Shown here: piece by piece, positions 25,029-37,021 of the stretch
How the letters are laid out: every line of letters starts with the position of its first letter
How positions within the stretch are numbered: position 1 is the stretch's first letter
Source of the DNA: Gnetum montanum
Taxonomy: Eukaryota; Streptophyta; Gnetopsida; Gnetales; Gnetaceae
DNA: 64,000 nt
NCBI GenBank assembly: GCA_015680685.1
Contig: MNCI01016025.1
Location: forward strand, 136,190-200,189
Direction of reading: 5' to 3'
Position numbers and translations under genes: made by a program
Notes under the pieces: generated by a model
The model's input: only the letters and a program-made list of their open reading frames with translations
What the model was told of the DNA's origin: nothing
Databases searched by the model: none

Positions 25029-27650
25029 TGATTATTGGGATGAAATATATGATAATTTTACTATTTGAGAATTTATTTGATATTGGAGAAAATGATATTT
25101 AATGTAAATATATTTACTTTTACCATGAAACACAAGATTTTTAGAGATTGAAATAGTAGAATTATTATCACAATAGATAATTACTAGATCAGAGAATGCT
25201 ATATTGAAAAGATTTAATACTTTCCTCATCTAGAGAATTTGTGTGCAACAGTTTGTGGTTGCAACATATTCTACTTTAGCAAAATATGGAGTAATAAAGT
25301 TTTGCTTCTTGCTCAATCATAATATCAATCTATTACTAGAAAGTGACAATTTAGTGGATTTTTGGTCATATTTATTTCCTTCATAATCTACATTCATAAA
25401 TTATTGTAGTTTACAAGTTCTATTCTATTGATACCATATCTCATGAATAGTTGTGCCTTGTAGATACTATAAAATTCTATTGGCTACAACCAAGTGTGAT
25501 TCTTTGATTCTTACTGAAATCTAGAAATCAAGCTTACTATAGGAACTATATTAGGCCTATTTGTTGTAGCACAATCAAATCTTTCCACAATGGATCTATA
25601 TATTATAGCATTAATATTCTTTCTATCATTATCCTTTCAAAAATGTACATATGTGCTAAGAGAAGTTGCATAGGTTTTAGCTTCTATCATGCCAAAACTC
25701 TTGAACATCTGTTGAACATACTTTGTTTGAGAAATAAATGTGTCATCTTGAAGTTGTTGAATATGTAGGCCTAGAAATTGAGATAGCTCTTCTATCATAG
25801 ACATCTTAATGTTTTATTTCATACCTTTAATGAATTATTTATTTAAATTTGATATTATTTCTCCAAACATTATGGTATCAACAAAAGTTTGGGCAACTAA
25901 AAATCCTACATTATCCTTTTTAATATAAAGAGAACTATCTAGAAAAGCTTTAAAATAGCCATTTTTAGCTAAATAGGAATCAATCTTAGCATACCACATC
26001 CTAGGGATTTGTTTTAAGCCATGTAGAGCTTTGAATAGGCGATACACATTATTTGGCTTTTTAGTATCATTATATCCTTCTAGTTGTTCAATAAACATTG
26101 TCTATTTTATTTTTCCATTTAGAAAAGTTGATTTCACATCCATTTGGTAGAGCTTAAATCCTTGATAAGCTTTGAAAGCTAAAATAATTTTAACAAATTC
26201 TAGTCTTACAACTGGAGTAAAAGTACCTTGATAATCAAGTCCCTCAATCTAAGCAAAGTGTTTAACTACTAATCTTACCTTATTCCAAGTTACTTCACCA
26301 TGGTCATTTAACTTATTTGCAAAGATCCACTTGGTTCTAATAATATTAGCTCATTTGAGGTGTGGGAATAGCTCCCAAAAATCATTCTTTACAATTTTCT
26401 TCATCTCTTCATCCATGATATTCTTTGAATCCTCACTCCCAAGAGCCTCCTTAATAGTTAGAGGAATGGAAAAAGTAGGACAACATAGTAATAACTCATG
26501 ATCCATTATTTTAGCTGTATTCCTTCTTGTTCTTTGTCTAAGAGATGTTCTAAGAATATGAATCATGGATTTGAATCTTTGATTTTTCTCCTCAATCCAT
26601 CATTAGGTATAGCCTCTTACTCTATTTCTACCTTATCAGCTAAGGCTGTGTGCTCTTCTTTTATATCATTAAATTGTTTAGATGTCAAAATATCATTGTT
26701 TTTTTTTCTTCATTTGAATTCATACCTTTCATAGCCACATTGTTAGCCCCTATAGATAATTCATCAATCCTAAAATTAGGTGTTTCAACAATATTTAATG
26801 TTTTCATATTTGAGCAACAATAAGCTTATGAATGGGTAGAATATCAAATAAACAAATTATTCTCATAACATCTCTATAGCTTGCAAACATTATCCTAATT
26901 CTTAATATAGCACTTATTATGAAAAATTTTGAAATATTAAACATTAGTCATTGTATCATACCATATTTGATAAGAATTCTTACCATTATCCACTCTTACC
27001 AAACATATGTTGATGATATACACAGTTTTTTTGGGTATCTCATTCCATATATACTTTGGTACATTGTTCTCATTCATCATTGGTTGGATAATCTTGAGTA
27101 TAGTTCTATTTTTTCACTCTATGACACTATTTTTCTCAAGTGTTTTAGTTGATGAAAACTAACTCTTGAGACTTGAATCCCTACACAACTCCTAAAATTT
27201 ATTTGAGGTGAACTCACCTCCATTGTTAGTCCTAATAAATTTGCTTTTGAGTTGTGTTTCAGTTTCAACCATACTTTTACATACCTTTAAAAATGTAAAT
27301 ACATAATATTTTTTTCAATACATGTTATCCATGGTATTCTAGTATAATCATTAATAATAATAGAGAAATATTTATTGTCATTAAAACTAGTTACATCAAA
27401 AGGTTCATTGACATCCATGTGTAATAACTTATGCTTATTATTACAATGAAAATTTAGTGGTTTAAAAGTAGATCTAGCTTTCTTATGATATTAGAATGCA
27501 AAACATACCTCTTTTAGCTAACTTACTTGAGGAATGCCTCTTACAATTTAAGCCTTGATGAGAGCTTGGATATTTTCTGAACATAAGTGTCCTAGTCTTT
27601 TTTATCATAACCTTCTAGTACTTTTCTTAGAAATAAGAGTTAGACATTGT
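25029..27650 (-). pseudogene. Second Ty1/copia element: integrase, RT, RNase H
   Basis: On the minus strand, from high to low coordinate: GAG-pre-integrase and integrase remnants (about 27600-26900); a linker with KEALGSEDSKNIMDEEMKKI (26566-26351), equivalent to the copia 'P.s...A....W..AM..E' region; reverse transcriptase (26098-25835) with the copia signature GLKQIPRMWYAKIDSYL and FVDTIMFG in place of Y-V-D-D, so the second catalytic Asp is lost; and RNase H (25260-25029) with IIYCDNNSTISISKN and HGKSKYIYIKYHF. The order INT-RT-RH on one strand is diagnostic of copia. It is too broken to be active. Confidence 0.88.
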
Positions 27651-27699
27651 GGCTACTGATTTATGGAATACAAATTATTTTTTGCTCAAGTATTGTGAG

Positions 27700-28567
27700 A
27701 ATTCATGACTTGACTAGCTTTGATATTAGATATTTGATATCGAAGTCTTAACATTAGATACCTGATGTTAGAGCCTAGGATACAATGTCAAATATCCAAT
27801 ACCATGGGGTATATGTTGACATATAAATATAGCACTTAGGCACATATTTTTCATTAGTTTTTATCATAACTTAGTGAAGCTCTTGTAGTTTATTTTCTTT
27901 AGAGTTAGAATATTTCCTAAGTTCCACAATAAGAGTTTGAGTGTGTATGGATCTTTGTTTGATCATTGATGTACCTGAGCATAGCAGTGTGATGGGAATA
28001 AAAATGAATCCTTTTGATCATCCTTGCAACACTAAGAATAGATCAATGTTTCCTTGATGCATTTAATATTTATGCACTTTATTTTCATGCACTTTACTTT
28101 AATGCACTTCAATTAACTAATTAAGTTCTAGTTGTTAATGAACACAAGTACAACCACCTTAACCATATGTGTAGCACTTGGTAATCCAAAAATGCTTAAC
28201 ATTTAGTAGCATAGTAGCACTATACATGTTCAAGATGTGTCTAAAAAGGGGGAATGGATACTTTTGTTAGGCTAGCAAGGTACTAGATGAATTAGATATT
28301 AAATTACTCTACCTTTCATTCTTGTTGTAGGCAATTAAACTCATAAAACATAAAATGATAAAAATCATGTGTCTCAATTACACTTTAACTAGACCCTTAA
28401 GCTTCACAAGTGTAGTTGGGAAGACAATGAACATTCTCAACACCCATTTCACTTCCTAGAGTAATTAGTGCACTAGAGAACTATAGGTCCAAAAAGTTTG
28501 ACTGGATCGCATGTGAATGCCTTAGTGATTTGTATGGTTGGGCGTAGGGGTACCTCATTGCTCATCA
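27700..28567 (+). repeat. LTR of the A/C family, plus strand
   Basis: The 3' end is exact (GGGGTACCTCATTGCTCATCA, split here as GGGGTACCTCATTG + CTCATCA) and is followed by a primer-binding site. The U3 modules are of a different flavour from other copies (ttagatatttgatatc, gatacctgatgtt). A TATA box (cataTAAATATAG) lies near 27822-27830. The left boundary is approximate. Confidence 0.8.
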
Positions 28568-28587
28568 TTGGCACCATTGGCAAGGAC
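28568..28587 (+). other. Primer-binding site after the LTR at 27700-28567
   Basis: TTGGCACCATTGGCAAGGAC follows the LTR end directly, of the same tRNA-Asp-like type as in elements A, B, D and F. The internal sequence that should follow is lost after about 50 bp; an opposite-strand LTR piece begins near 28640. Confidence 0.85.
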
Positions 28588-28639
28588 CCTTTAGTTGTTG
28601 TTTGCGCTATCTAGGATCTAGTGAAAAATTATTCAAATT

Positions 28640-30591
28640 ATTATTTATAAAAATTATTAACTAAAATAAGGATTAAAATAGTTAATGTTACTAATTAATA
28701 ACCAGACTATCCTAACTATGGAGCATTGGTTTCCACTTTCTGTACACATCTTGAATGTATACTAACTCTATTTATTTACTAAGTGTTTACTACTGGGAAT
28801 ACCAAGTGTTCATTGCTAGGATTACAAAGTGTTAGTATATTATACTTGGAGTGGTCATACTCACGTTACTTATGAATTATGATTTCAAATGTGTGAGTAA
28901 AAAAAACGTAAACTACGTATAAAGTAGAATGCTTAAAAGTAAACTTAAACTAATCCAAGTACTGTAATTGAGAGAATAAATTTAGAATTTATTTTTGTTC
29001 AAGAAACTATGTCCAAGTACATATTGTTCTTAAATAAAATGTTGTATAATCAATTCAATTCATGTTGCGAGCACTTAGAGAAAAATTTCTTTAAGTTCTA
29101 CAAAATAAAACTACAAGAGTTTTCCTAAGGAATTGATCAACGATGCTATAAATGTTGCTAGTCTATGCACTTTTATAGGATTTGAGAGGATTAACATTGA
29201 TGAACATCCATCAATGCATTGTGAGATGCATCGATGGGGATGTGTTGATGGGGCCATGTTAATGGAGATGCATTGCTGAACATGCACCAATGCAGTTGAC
29301 TTATTGATGCTTCATCATACACCCACAACTGATTGAAAAATCATCCTTGAATGAACAAAATGGAATCGAGTTTCTTATAAAATTTGGGGAAGTATGAAAT
29401 TGACTGACCAACTCTAATAAACAAAAGAACTCTTGAGTGCCATTTTTCATAGTTACAAAACAAGTGTAATGTACAAAGAGATTGGACACTTTTTGGAAAA
29501 AATTAGTAGGTTCCTATTGGATGGATGGAAATAGGATGAAGTAGTCACACCATGCCTAGAGGTGGAGGCTCCTATGATGTGGAGGATCCTTTATCACACC
29601 ATAGCTAAACCATTCACAATCCACAAGGTGAGGAAAAGATGAAGGTACTTATAGATTCCTTTTAATTTTTAGTAGTAGTAGGGTATCCTAGGCCTCCATC
29701 AGAGTAGGGAGACTATCCTAACTATGGAGCATTGGTTTCCACTTTCTGTACACATCTTGAATGTATACTAACACTATTTATTTACTAAGTGTTTACTACT
29801 AGAAATATCAAATGTTCATTTCTAAGATTACAAAATGTTAGTATATTATACTTGGAGTGGTCATACTCATGTTACTTATGAATTATGATTTCAAATGTGT
29901 GAGTACAAAAAAATGTAAACTGCATATAAAGTAGAATGCTTAAAAGTAAACTTAAACTAATCCAAGTACTGTAATGGAGAGAATAAATTTAGAATTTATT
30001 TCTATTCATGAAACTATGTCCAAGTACATATTGTGCTTGAATAAAATGTTGTATAATCAATTCAATTCATGTTGCGAGAACTTAGAGAAAAATTTCTTTA
30101 AGTTCTACAAAAGAAAACTACAAGAATTTTCCTAAGGAATTAATCAACGATGCTATAAATGTTGCTACTCTATGAACTAGTATAGGCTTCAAGAGGATTA
30201 ACATTAATCAAAATGCATCAATGCATCTTGAGATGTGTTGATGGGGCCACATTAATGGAGATGCATTGATGAACATGCATCAATGCAGTTGACTTATTGA
30301 TGCTTCATCATACACCCATAACTGATTGAAAACTCATCCTTGAATGAAAAAAATGGAATCGAGTTTCTTATAAAATTTCGGGAAGTATGAAATTGACTGA
30401 CCAACTCTAATAAACAAAAGAACTCTTGAGTGTCATTTTTCATAGTTACAAAATAAGTGTAATGTACAAAGAGATTAAACATTTTTTGGAAAAAATTAGT
30501 AGGTTCCTATTGGATGGATGGAAATAGGATGAAGTATTCACACCATGCCTAGAGGTGGAGGCTCCTATGATGTGAGGGATCCTTTGTCACA
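28640..30591 (-). repeat. Duplicated 3' end of element A (two LTR and polypurine copies) with inverted segment
   Basis: 28705-29600 and 29711-30591 are near-identical direct copies containing part of the LTR (starting at 29317 and 30310 on the minus strand, TGATGAAGCATCAATAAG) plus the internal sequence upstream of it (both encode the same LVSQFHTS..FIRNSIPF stretch). Between them, about 29600-29710 is the reverse complement of about 30592-30705, which follows the second copy. Neither LTR copy reaches its U5 end. Confidence 0.8.
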
Positions 30592-30599
30592 TCCCTACT

Positions 30600-33150
30600 C
30601 CAATGGAGGCCTAGGATACCCTACTACTACTGAAAATTGAAAGGCATCTATAAGTACCTTCATCGTTTCCTCACCGCATGGGTTGTGAATGGTCTAGGTA
30701 ACTTCACCTAGATGAGTTTATGCTAGAATATCCCATGAGAATAGTAGTATAGAAAACATCTCCTTCATGTTGTCAAACTAGACTATGAAATATTTATGTT
30801 GCATGTTGAAGGGTACATATGAGGGTTTTTAGCTGATGGTAGTCACTTATTCTTTTGGTCAAGTTCTCAATACTAGATCTTTGATTGGTGAATTTTCTTC
30901 TGAGAACCTTAAGAACTATGTTAGCCACTTCCAATTTTTGTTTAGTCTCTCTTTAAATCTTGAAATCTACCTCATAGAGAAGGTAAGAGTTGGTTACCTA
31001 CTTTTCTAATCTTGAACACTAAGTTTGCATATTGAAGGTTCAAAAACTCCATGTATTTGGTCATCTCCTTAATCTATAACTCCTTGAGAATCTCAATCTG
31101 GACCCTATAGTGGTTCCTAACTTGTTTATATTTTGGTGTCTCATTCTTCCAAGTGACAATCTCAATTATAGTCTTCTGGTGAAAGGTAAAAACCTTCTCC
31201 ATCAAGAGATTCGTATTTTCTGTAGCCAACCTTTTCAAGTCTAGGTTCACCTTATCAAGCTATTCCTATTGCTGGTGAATGTATTCAACCATTTCATCCT
31301 TCTATTGCTTACCATTTCATAGGCAATGATTATCTCAAATTAGCGCTATATTTTTCTTGCAAACCATATGGAGGTCACAATCAATGAAATTCATAATTTC
31401 TTTCAATAATGATACATCAAAGATTATCATTACCTTGGCATTTTTACTATCTTGATATTTCTGCTAAAGCTATTGAAAAGCTTCATCTTTAGTTAGTTTT
31501 GTCTTGAGAATGGCAAGATCTTATAACTAGGCTCTATGTTCTGCAACTTAGTGGCCAACCATTGATTGCTAATAGGCATCCTTGAGTTATGTGTTCATGA
31601 TCAAGAGCTTGTCCCTTATCTATAGTAGCTACAATTTGGTAGCTGATATATCTTCTAGAACATCAAAAATCTCTAGAACTAGTTGCTTGACTTACACCAG
31701 TCCTTCCAATACTTCTTTATGTTAGGTTACACTCATCCTTCTACTTCCTACTTCTTCTAATGCTTGTACATTTTCCATGGTAGAAACATCAAGGATAATT
31801 GTAGCAGGAGTGGTTAAGAACTATTCAATATGATTTTACATTACCTATGCTACCACCTCTTATCCCTTGTGTGGTATAAGCACAACTATCACTTCCACTC
31901 CTTCTAGCATTACAAAGAATGTTGCTTTATTTCCAAAAATTTCAAAGCATTCTTGTCCTAGTATGAACACGGTGACTTCTCTGGTAATAGGATCGGAGTG
32001 ATCAGATGCCTAATTTTTTTGTGAAGATAGCAATGGTATCATCTCATCACCTAGCTAGATAATGGTTCTTATGATCTCATTTAGAAAGTTCATGGTTAAT
32101 TTGTACACTAACGATTTTCCACCACCTCTAAAGGCTTGTTGTTGTTGGAGTTGCTACTCTATAAATTTTCTTAAATGCTTTGTAGCTAGCAACATTTCTT
32201 CTATTCTACTTGCTATTGTACATGATGGTGGTGGTTGTTATTCCTCATCCTAATGCTTGGCAGATGCTCCATCTTTCATCACTTTCTTCCATGATGTAGT
32301 AAGAGCTCTATGAACCATATCATTAAAATACTAGGCTATTCCTCCCCTTTTACAAAGTTTTCTAATGAGTCATGGAAAATGGATTATCATCATATCCTTC
32401 TTATTCTCCTTGAAATGCTTCTCTATTTCAAGGAGGATAAGCTATGGTAGGTTAACTAAAAACTTTCTACATAGAGTTGCACATGTCCTCATAGAGAAGG
32501 TAGTTATCTTGCTTGATCTCATTATTGGATTAAGGTGATAGGCTATGTTCTTAAAATAGGCTTTCTTCATCTTAGTGAGGGTATCATACTTCTTATGGTC
32601 CATTACATAACATTGCTTAACCCACACTTTTTTTTGCTTCTAGGTTTGCCTAAGTAGCTATTCTACTAGTTGTGCCTCGATGATGGGTAATTTGAGGACC
32701 TTTGTTATTGCTTCAATCGAGTAATGGATGACAATGTATTTGATATTAAAAATGGTATCTCCTTATCGGTTACTCTAGAAGAGATAAGTTTCTCCCATAC
32801 ACCATTCTCCATTGTTGAAGAAAATGAGCCATAGTGATGACCCTTGGAGTTTCATTCTATTCTATTTTGGTACAATATTTGGGAAAGGTCTAAAAATAAA
32901 TTTCTAAAGGATGAAGTTTTGAATTTTTTTAGTATAGACCTTTTCCAGGTAGGCCTCTATGAGCATGACCACTAGATTGAGTCATGGTCTTGAAACCTTT
33001 TCTTACCTAAATTACTCTATTTGTATAATGGATATTTGACAAATAAATCCCACCTTGAGTTTCTCATGTAGGGACACAATAGCATGAATGGCCTCAGTTA
33101 CTTGCTCTTAGAGCTATTATTATGATTTTTTTTGGTCCCTTCGACAATGT
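30600..33150 (-). pseudogene. ORFX of element A: long 3' sense ORF, unknown function
   Basis: The best block (32640-32280, minus) includes VWVKQCYVMDHKKYDTLTKM, a CRKFLVNLP-LILLEIEKHFKEN segment and FNDMVHRALTTSWKKVMK. It aligns block for block with ORFX of element C. Upstream (about 32760-32660) is YIVIHYSIEAITKVLKLP. The remainder down to 30600 is charged and probably coiled coil (for example KDEMVEYIHQQQ and LDLKRLATENTNLLMEK). The start codon expected after the CCATAG at about 33180 is lost. Function unknown. The conservation of two copies against each other is at the protein level, suggesting it once was a working protein. Confidence 0.55.
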
Positions 33151-33199
33151 GGTCATTTTTGAATGGGCTATGGTGGCCCTCGTACCTATGGTCCTTACT

Positions 33200-33660
33200 T
33201 AGGTATCATTTGTGATCACAAATGTAATCTAGGATTAGCCTTTTACCCATAATATTTATTTTATTTAGATAGCTTTGTTTTTTTGATTGGGTTATATGAT
33301 TATGTCTATCGATCAAAATTTGGAATCTTATTATTAAGTTCTTATTTAATGATCTTAGGTAGATAATATTACTTTTTTTGTGAAAGCCTAGTGTTTGATG
33401 TTCCCACAATGTCAAGTGTACCTTTAGTAGCTTGAGGATCAAAGAATAGGTGAAACACGTAAACAATTGAGAAGTTATGGCCCTTGGAAGACTCTAAACT
33501 TTAAAAATTACAAAACTTTCTCATGCATTTGAAATAAAATATAAAAAATGAGCTGAATGTTACATGTATTTATAGGATTTTAGTGCCAAATCAAGGAGGC
33601 TACATCGACTAGTATAGTTGTATCAATGGGTATGTGTTGATACACCTTTTCATAGTTATT
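33200..33660 (-). promoter_or_regulatory. LTR-U3-like internal promoter and leader of ORFX (element A)
   Basis: On the minus strand GTGTATCAACACATACCCATTGATAC is present in two halves (GTGTATCAACAC, CCATTGATAC) at about 33645-33615, followed by a TATA box (TATAAAT, 33574-33568). A leader follows that shares TTCCAAGGGCCATAACTTC (about 33490-33470) with the equivalent region of element C. This is the same layout as in C. Confidence 0.5.
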
Positions 33661-34560
33661 TTTCAACTTAAGACATTTAAGAATTTTGAATGAGTTTTGA
33701 GTTAGAAAAAAAAGGATAATGGGATTAAAAGGACTAGGAAATCATGGAAACACAATTGAGGGTAAGGTTTACAAAATTAAAGGAATTGTATAATGTGTAA
33801 TGAGTAATTGGAGGAGGTTTCTTATACCAAAGTAGAACAAAATTAGATGATGCAAGCTAAGATGATTGAGATTAGAACAAGGCCCATGGTTATGGGATTG
33901 AATGTAAAGAAAACCAAAAGATATGCAAGTGGATCCTTCCCAAGGTAGGCTTATGCCTAATATGCCCTTGCATAACCTCACTGAAAGGAGTCTACATGCA
34001 CCTTATATGATGAATGGTTATTCAAGCTAAAAATCATGCCCATGTGAGGAAGTTTCTTAGGATTATGCAAACTACAAAATAGAACTATAAATTTACCATG
34101 GCATGAGATAGTAAAATGAGAGAAAATGTAGTGCTAGAATGGTAGATGAAAAATCTACATCATGGGTGTATGGGATCATTACTAAAATTTGTGAGTAAGA
34201 TGATATGATACTAATCCATTCCAAGTCTCGACCAAGTCAATTCTAATTTTTAGTGATCTTAAATTAACATATTCCTTCTCTCCTACAATCATGAATCTAT
34301 GACACTACAAGGGACAACCATTACTCCAAAAAGAGAAGAAAAGAATAGAAAGAATGAAATAGGTAGGGCCTTAGTCAAAGGGGTGCCTTCAGGCATGGGT
34401 AACATGTCTTTCCATCCTCATAAATAGTGTTTAAAATTCATGAGATTGTCAAAGTAGTGTTCATTGAATTCTTATGTTTGTTGTTAAAATATATATTGGA
34501 AACCATACCATACATAGACATGCTTCCTTTTATGGTCAATACTAAGAATGATGATATACA

Positions 34561-34910
34561 ATGAGGAGCCATAGAATTGAAGAAAGAAGTTGAGAAAATA
34601 ACACAACAAATCCCCTTGAGGTCATACCCTTTTCCATTCGCATTTGGTTCTTTCCCACTTTATTAGATAACAAAATGACATGTTGCTTTTAGTTTTTATG
34701 GAAAAGAAGCTTCATGTTTCCTTGATTCAGACCTCACAGGAGATAGATGAAATGGGTGGATGTCATGAATTTACTACTTAATACCACTAAAAAATTGATG
34801 ACTATTAGTAGAAAACATAATCCAAGGATGAAGTTGGCCTTTATAATAAATCGTAACTTTGATAGCTACATTCAAAAATTTCCAAAATTCATAGTAAACA
34901 TGGAACAAAA
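34561..34910 (+). pseudogene. Antisense accessory ORF of element A
   Basis: On the strand opposite to A's gag-pol, from ATG 34561: MRSHRIEERS, stop, then TTNPLEVIPFSIRIWFFPTL, and further a KWVDVMNLL..RKHNPRMKLAFI stretch with stops. It aligns with the antisense ORFs of C (NPLDVMSFSI) and B (NPLEITPFTI). It lies between integrase and the 3' promoter/ORFX region. Confidence 0.6.
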
Positions 34911-35017
34911 TTAGAGATTTTAATTAGGACTAAAAAAATAATAAGAAAATAGAAAGGAAAAAAGAAAATATATAAAATAATTAGTAAAATATAAAGAACA
35001 TGAAAAGCATATTAAAA

Positions 35018-35124
35018 CTTATCAAAAAAAATAAGAAAAATCCCTTTCATCCTCATCAAGATGTTATGGNCTTATCAAAAAAAAAATAAGAAAAATCCCT
35101 TTCATCCTCATCAAGATGTTATGG
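35018..35124. repeat. Direct duplication around an N (35070), likely assembly artefact
   Basis: 35018-35069 and 35071-35124 are identical except for two extra A in a homopolymer, with a single N exactly between them. Such a pattern is typical of a gap whose two flanks overlap but were not merged. Confidence 0.85.
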
Positions 35125-35129
35125 TAGAT

Positions 35130-36036
35130 GGATATCTTCTCCATGACTAAGTTGGAAGGAGGAGATTCAAAAAATGGAGTGAGCCTATTCTTGGTCAAAG
35201 GTGTTAGTGTAGCGGCTAGTTTCTTGGAAGTTCATAAAAGGTTTAAGTTGATGGATGTTAACCAACATATACTTTTGAGGGCTTGTTGGATGATAAATTA
35301 TCATAGCCCTAGAAGGAAAAGTTCAGTCTATGATGAAAGGTCCTTTCTATAATGTTTGGAACTTAGTTTGTCATAGCACAAGCATGGGATTTCAATAGAG
35401 AACCTTGTCTTCTAGTTTCAATGTAAATTTCCTTATTTGTACCTTGTGAAATTGTTTATTGTGTGCCTTGTTTACTTCATTTATTATTAGAGGTACTCTT
35501 TAGTTTTCATTTAGCATATTAAGTATCATGAGTGATTCCTTTTGTACTAGGTTAATGTTTAAGTCAAGTTCACATGCAGTTGTGAGTGTATGGAGTTCAG
35601 TTTGAATTGGAATTTTAGGTAATTTTCTATATGCTAACTCATAGGGAGAGTAGCCTATAGTAAGTTTCCATGTTGAGCAATATTCCTAAAGGGCATCATT
35701 GATTTTGGTGCTCCAATATTTCCTATATCTAATGATAGTTCACATTAGAATTAAAGTGATCTCTCTATTAGTAACCTTTGCTTGACCATTGGCTTGACAA
35801 TGATAAGGTGTTGTGAGTTTATGTTGTATCCCCATGTTTTTCATTAACTTGCAAAAGGTAGCACTTGTAAAGTGGGTTCCATTATAAAAACTTAGTTCTC
35901 TAGAAACTTGAAATCTTTTCACCATCTATTTTTGAAAGAAATGAGTTGTAGTAGTAGAGGTATAGTAGAAAATGACTATAGCCTTAGCCCACTTGATATA
36001 GTAGTCAACAACAACAAAAATATATGAATTCCTATT
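35130..36036 (-). pseudogene. Integrase C-terminal half of element A
   Basis: Minus strand: IFVVVDYYIKWAKA-type sequence at 36030-35985 (second motif of the core), then MVKRFQVSRELSFYNGTHFT and LMKNMGIQHKLTTPYHCQAN with GQAKVTNREI at 35925-35740. The catalytic Asp of the usual SDNGTHF box is Tyr-Asn here, and the catalytic Glu of GQAEVTNR is Lys. The C-terminal domain runs to about 35130. The N-terminal half is on the far side of element D (41897 onwards). Confidence 0.85.
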
Positions 36037-36888
36037 TGATGAATCGTGATACATTAGGTCATGATATCACACCCATGTTATCGCATTTGTGATATCGCAT
36101 ACGCGATATCATGGCCTGACAAGCAATACCATGTATGTGATATTAAGGTTCTTGTGTAGGCCTATAAATATACATGTAGGCACACAGGAAGAGTCAATTT
36201 CTAGGAGTCAATTTAGTATTAGAGTAGAGTCTTTTTGTCATTATTCTCCTCTCAACCCTTTCTCCCAGTGCATGCTCGCAATGTGACAATTGTAATTGTA
36301 TGGCATCCTTTATTCAAGTCTGATGTACTTGGACACGCACATGAGCAGAAATAAAGATTGATATTACTTCATCATTGCAACATTAAGTTAGTTTAATTAC
36401 TTAATTTTAATTGTTATTAAACATGGAATGATTATGACTTAATCATGAGAATCTACGTGTGACTGCTTCGTATCCCAGTGGCGTACTCAGGCCATGCGCA
36501 TGGAAATCCCAGTGATAGTTGTGCATGAGGCCTAAGATGTGTATAGATGATTAAGGAATGGATGCTCATCACACTTAGGCTATCTTAGATTCTCTCTCCC
36601 TATCTCCTCTTAGTATAGCTCTCTCTTCCCCTTTTCCCTCCTAGATTAGCTAAGATTATTTTCCATTACCTTTAGGAGTAGCATTAGCTTAGGACCACAT
36701 CATACACCTCACTCTGGACTAAGCCATATGTGACAAATCAAATACTATCCTAGTGGGAAGATAGCAAATTGCAATCAACAAGTAACTATCTAGATACCAC
36801 AATTAGCCCATCTATGCAATTTGACCAGATTGTGTGTGAAACACTTGTATTCGTATGGTTGAGTGTAGGGGTACCTCACCACTCATTA
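36037..36888 (+). repeat. 5' LTR of element D
   Basis: It starts TGATGAATCGTGAT and ends CCACTCATTA (expected CTCATCA, one change). U3 contains a palindromic GATATC cluster (36057-36140). The TATA box is CCTATAAATATAC at about 36158. A typical block ggatgctcatcacacttaggct lies near 36560. Confidence 0.93.
36057..36140. repeat. GATATC palindrome cluster in U3 (element D, 5' LTR)
   Basis: Spaced palindromic words: catGATATCac, cgcatttGTGATATCGCA, GCGATATCatgg, and tatGTGATAtt. They lie between the LTR start and the TATA box. The 3' LTR has the same set at 41037-41150. Confidence 0.8.
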
Positions 36889-36908
36889 TTGGCACCATTG
36901 TCAGGGAC
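36889..36908 (+). other. Primer-binding site of element D
   Basis: TTGGCACCATTGTCAGGGAC follows the LTR end without a spacer; the tRNA-Asp-like type of plant Athila/Tat elements. Confidence 0.88.
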
Positions 36909-37021
36909 AGTGCTAGTTATTTAGATTAGTTACATCATAGAAGATCATTGTAACAAGGTATTAATGATACATATTTTAGAAAGAAATTAATGTTAATTAA
37001 ATCACACACAAATTTATAACC

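Noticed and set aside
28640-30591. Duplication taken as an ordinary pair of LTRs
   Set aside because: Each copy includes internal sequence upstream of the LTR start and lacks the U5 end, and the joint is inverted, so it is not an LTR pair.
35128-35352. Plus-strand open frame MTKLEGGDSKNGVSLFL
   Set aside because: It is the antisense of the integrase C-terminal domain, also seen as an opposite-strand shadow at 51800-52000 in element B. It is distinct from the true antisense ORF at 34561.
36057-36140. Repeated GATATC words as a CRISPR array or satellite
   Set aside because: Spacing and unit are irregular, the words lie inside LTR U3 regions, and the genome is a plant; these are promoter-proximal LTR modules.
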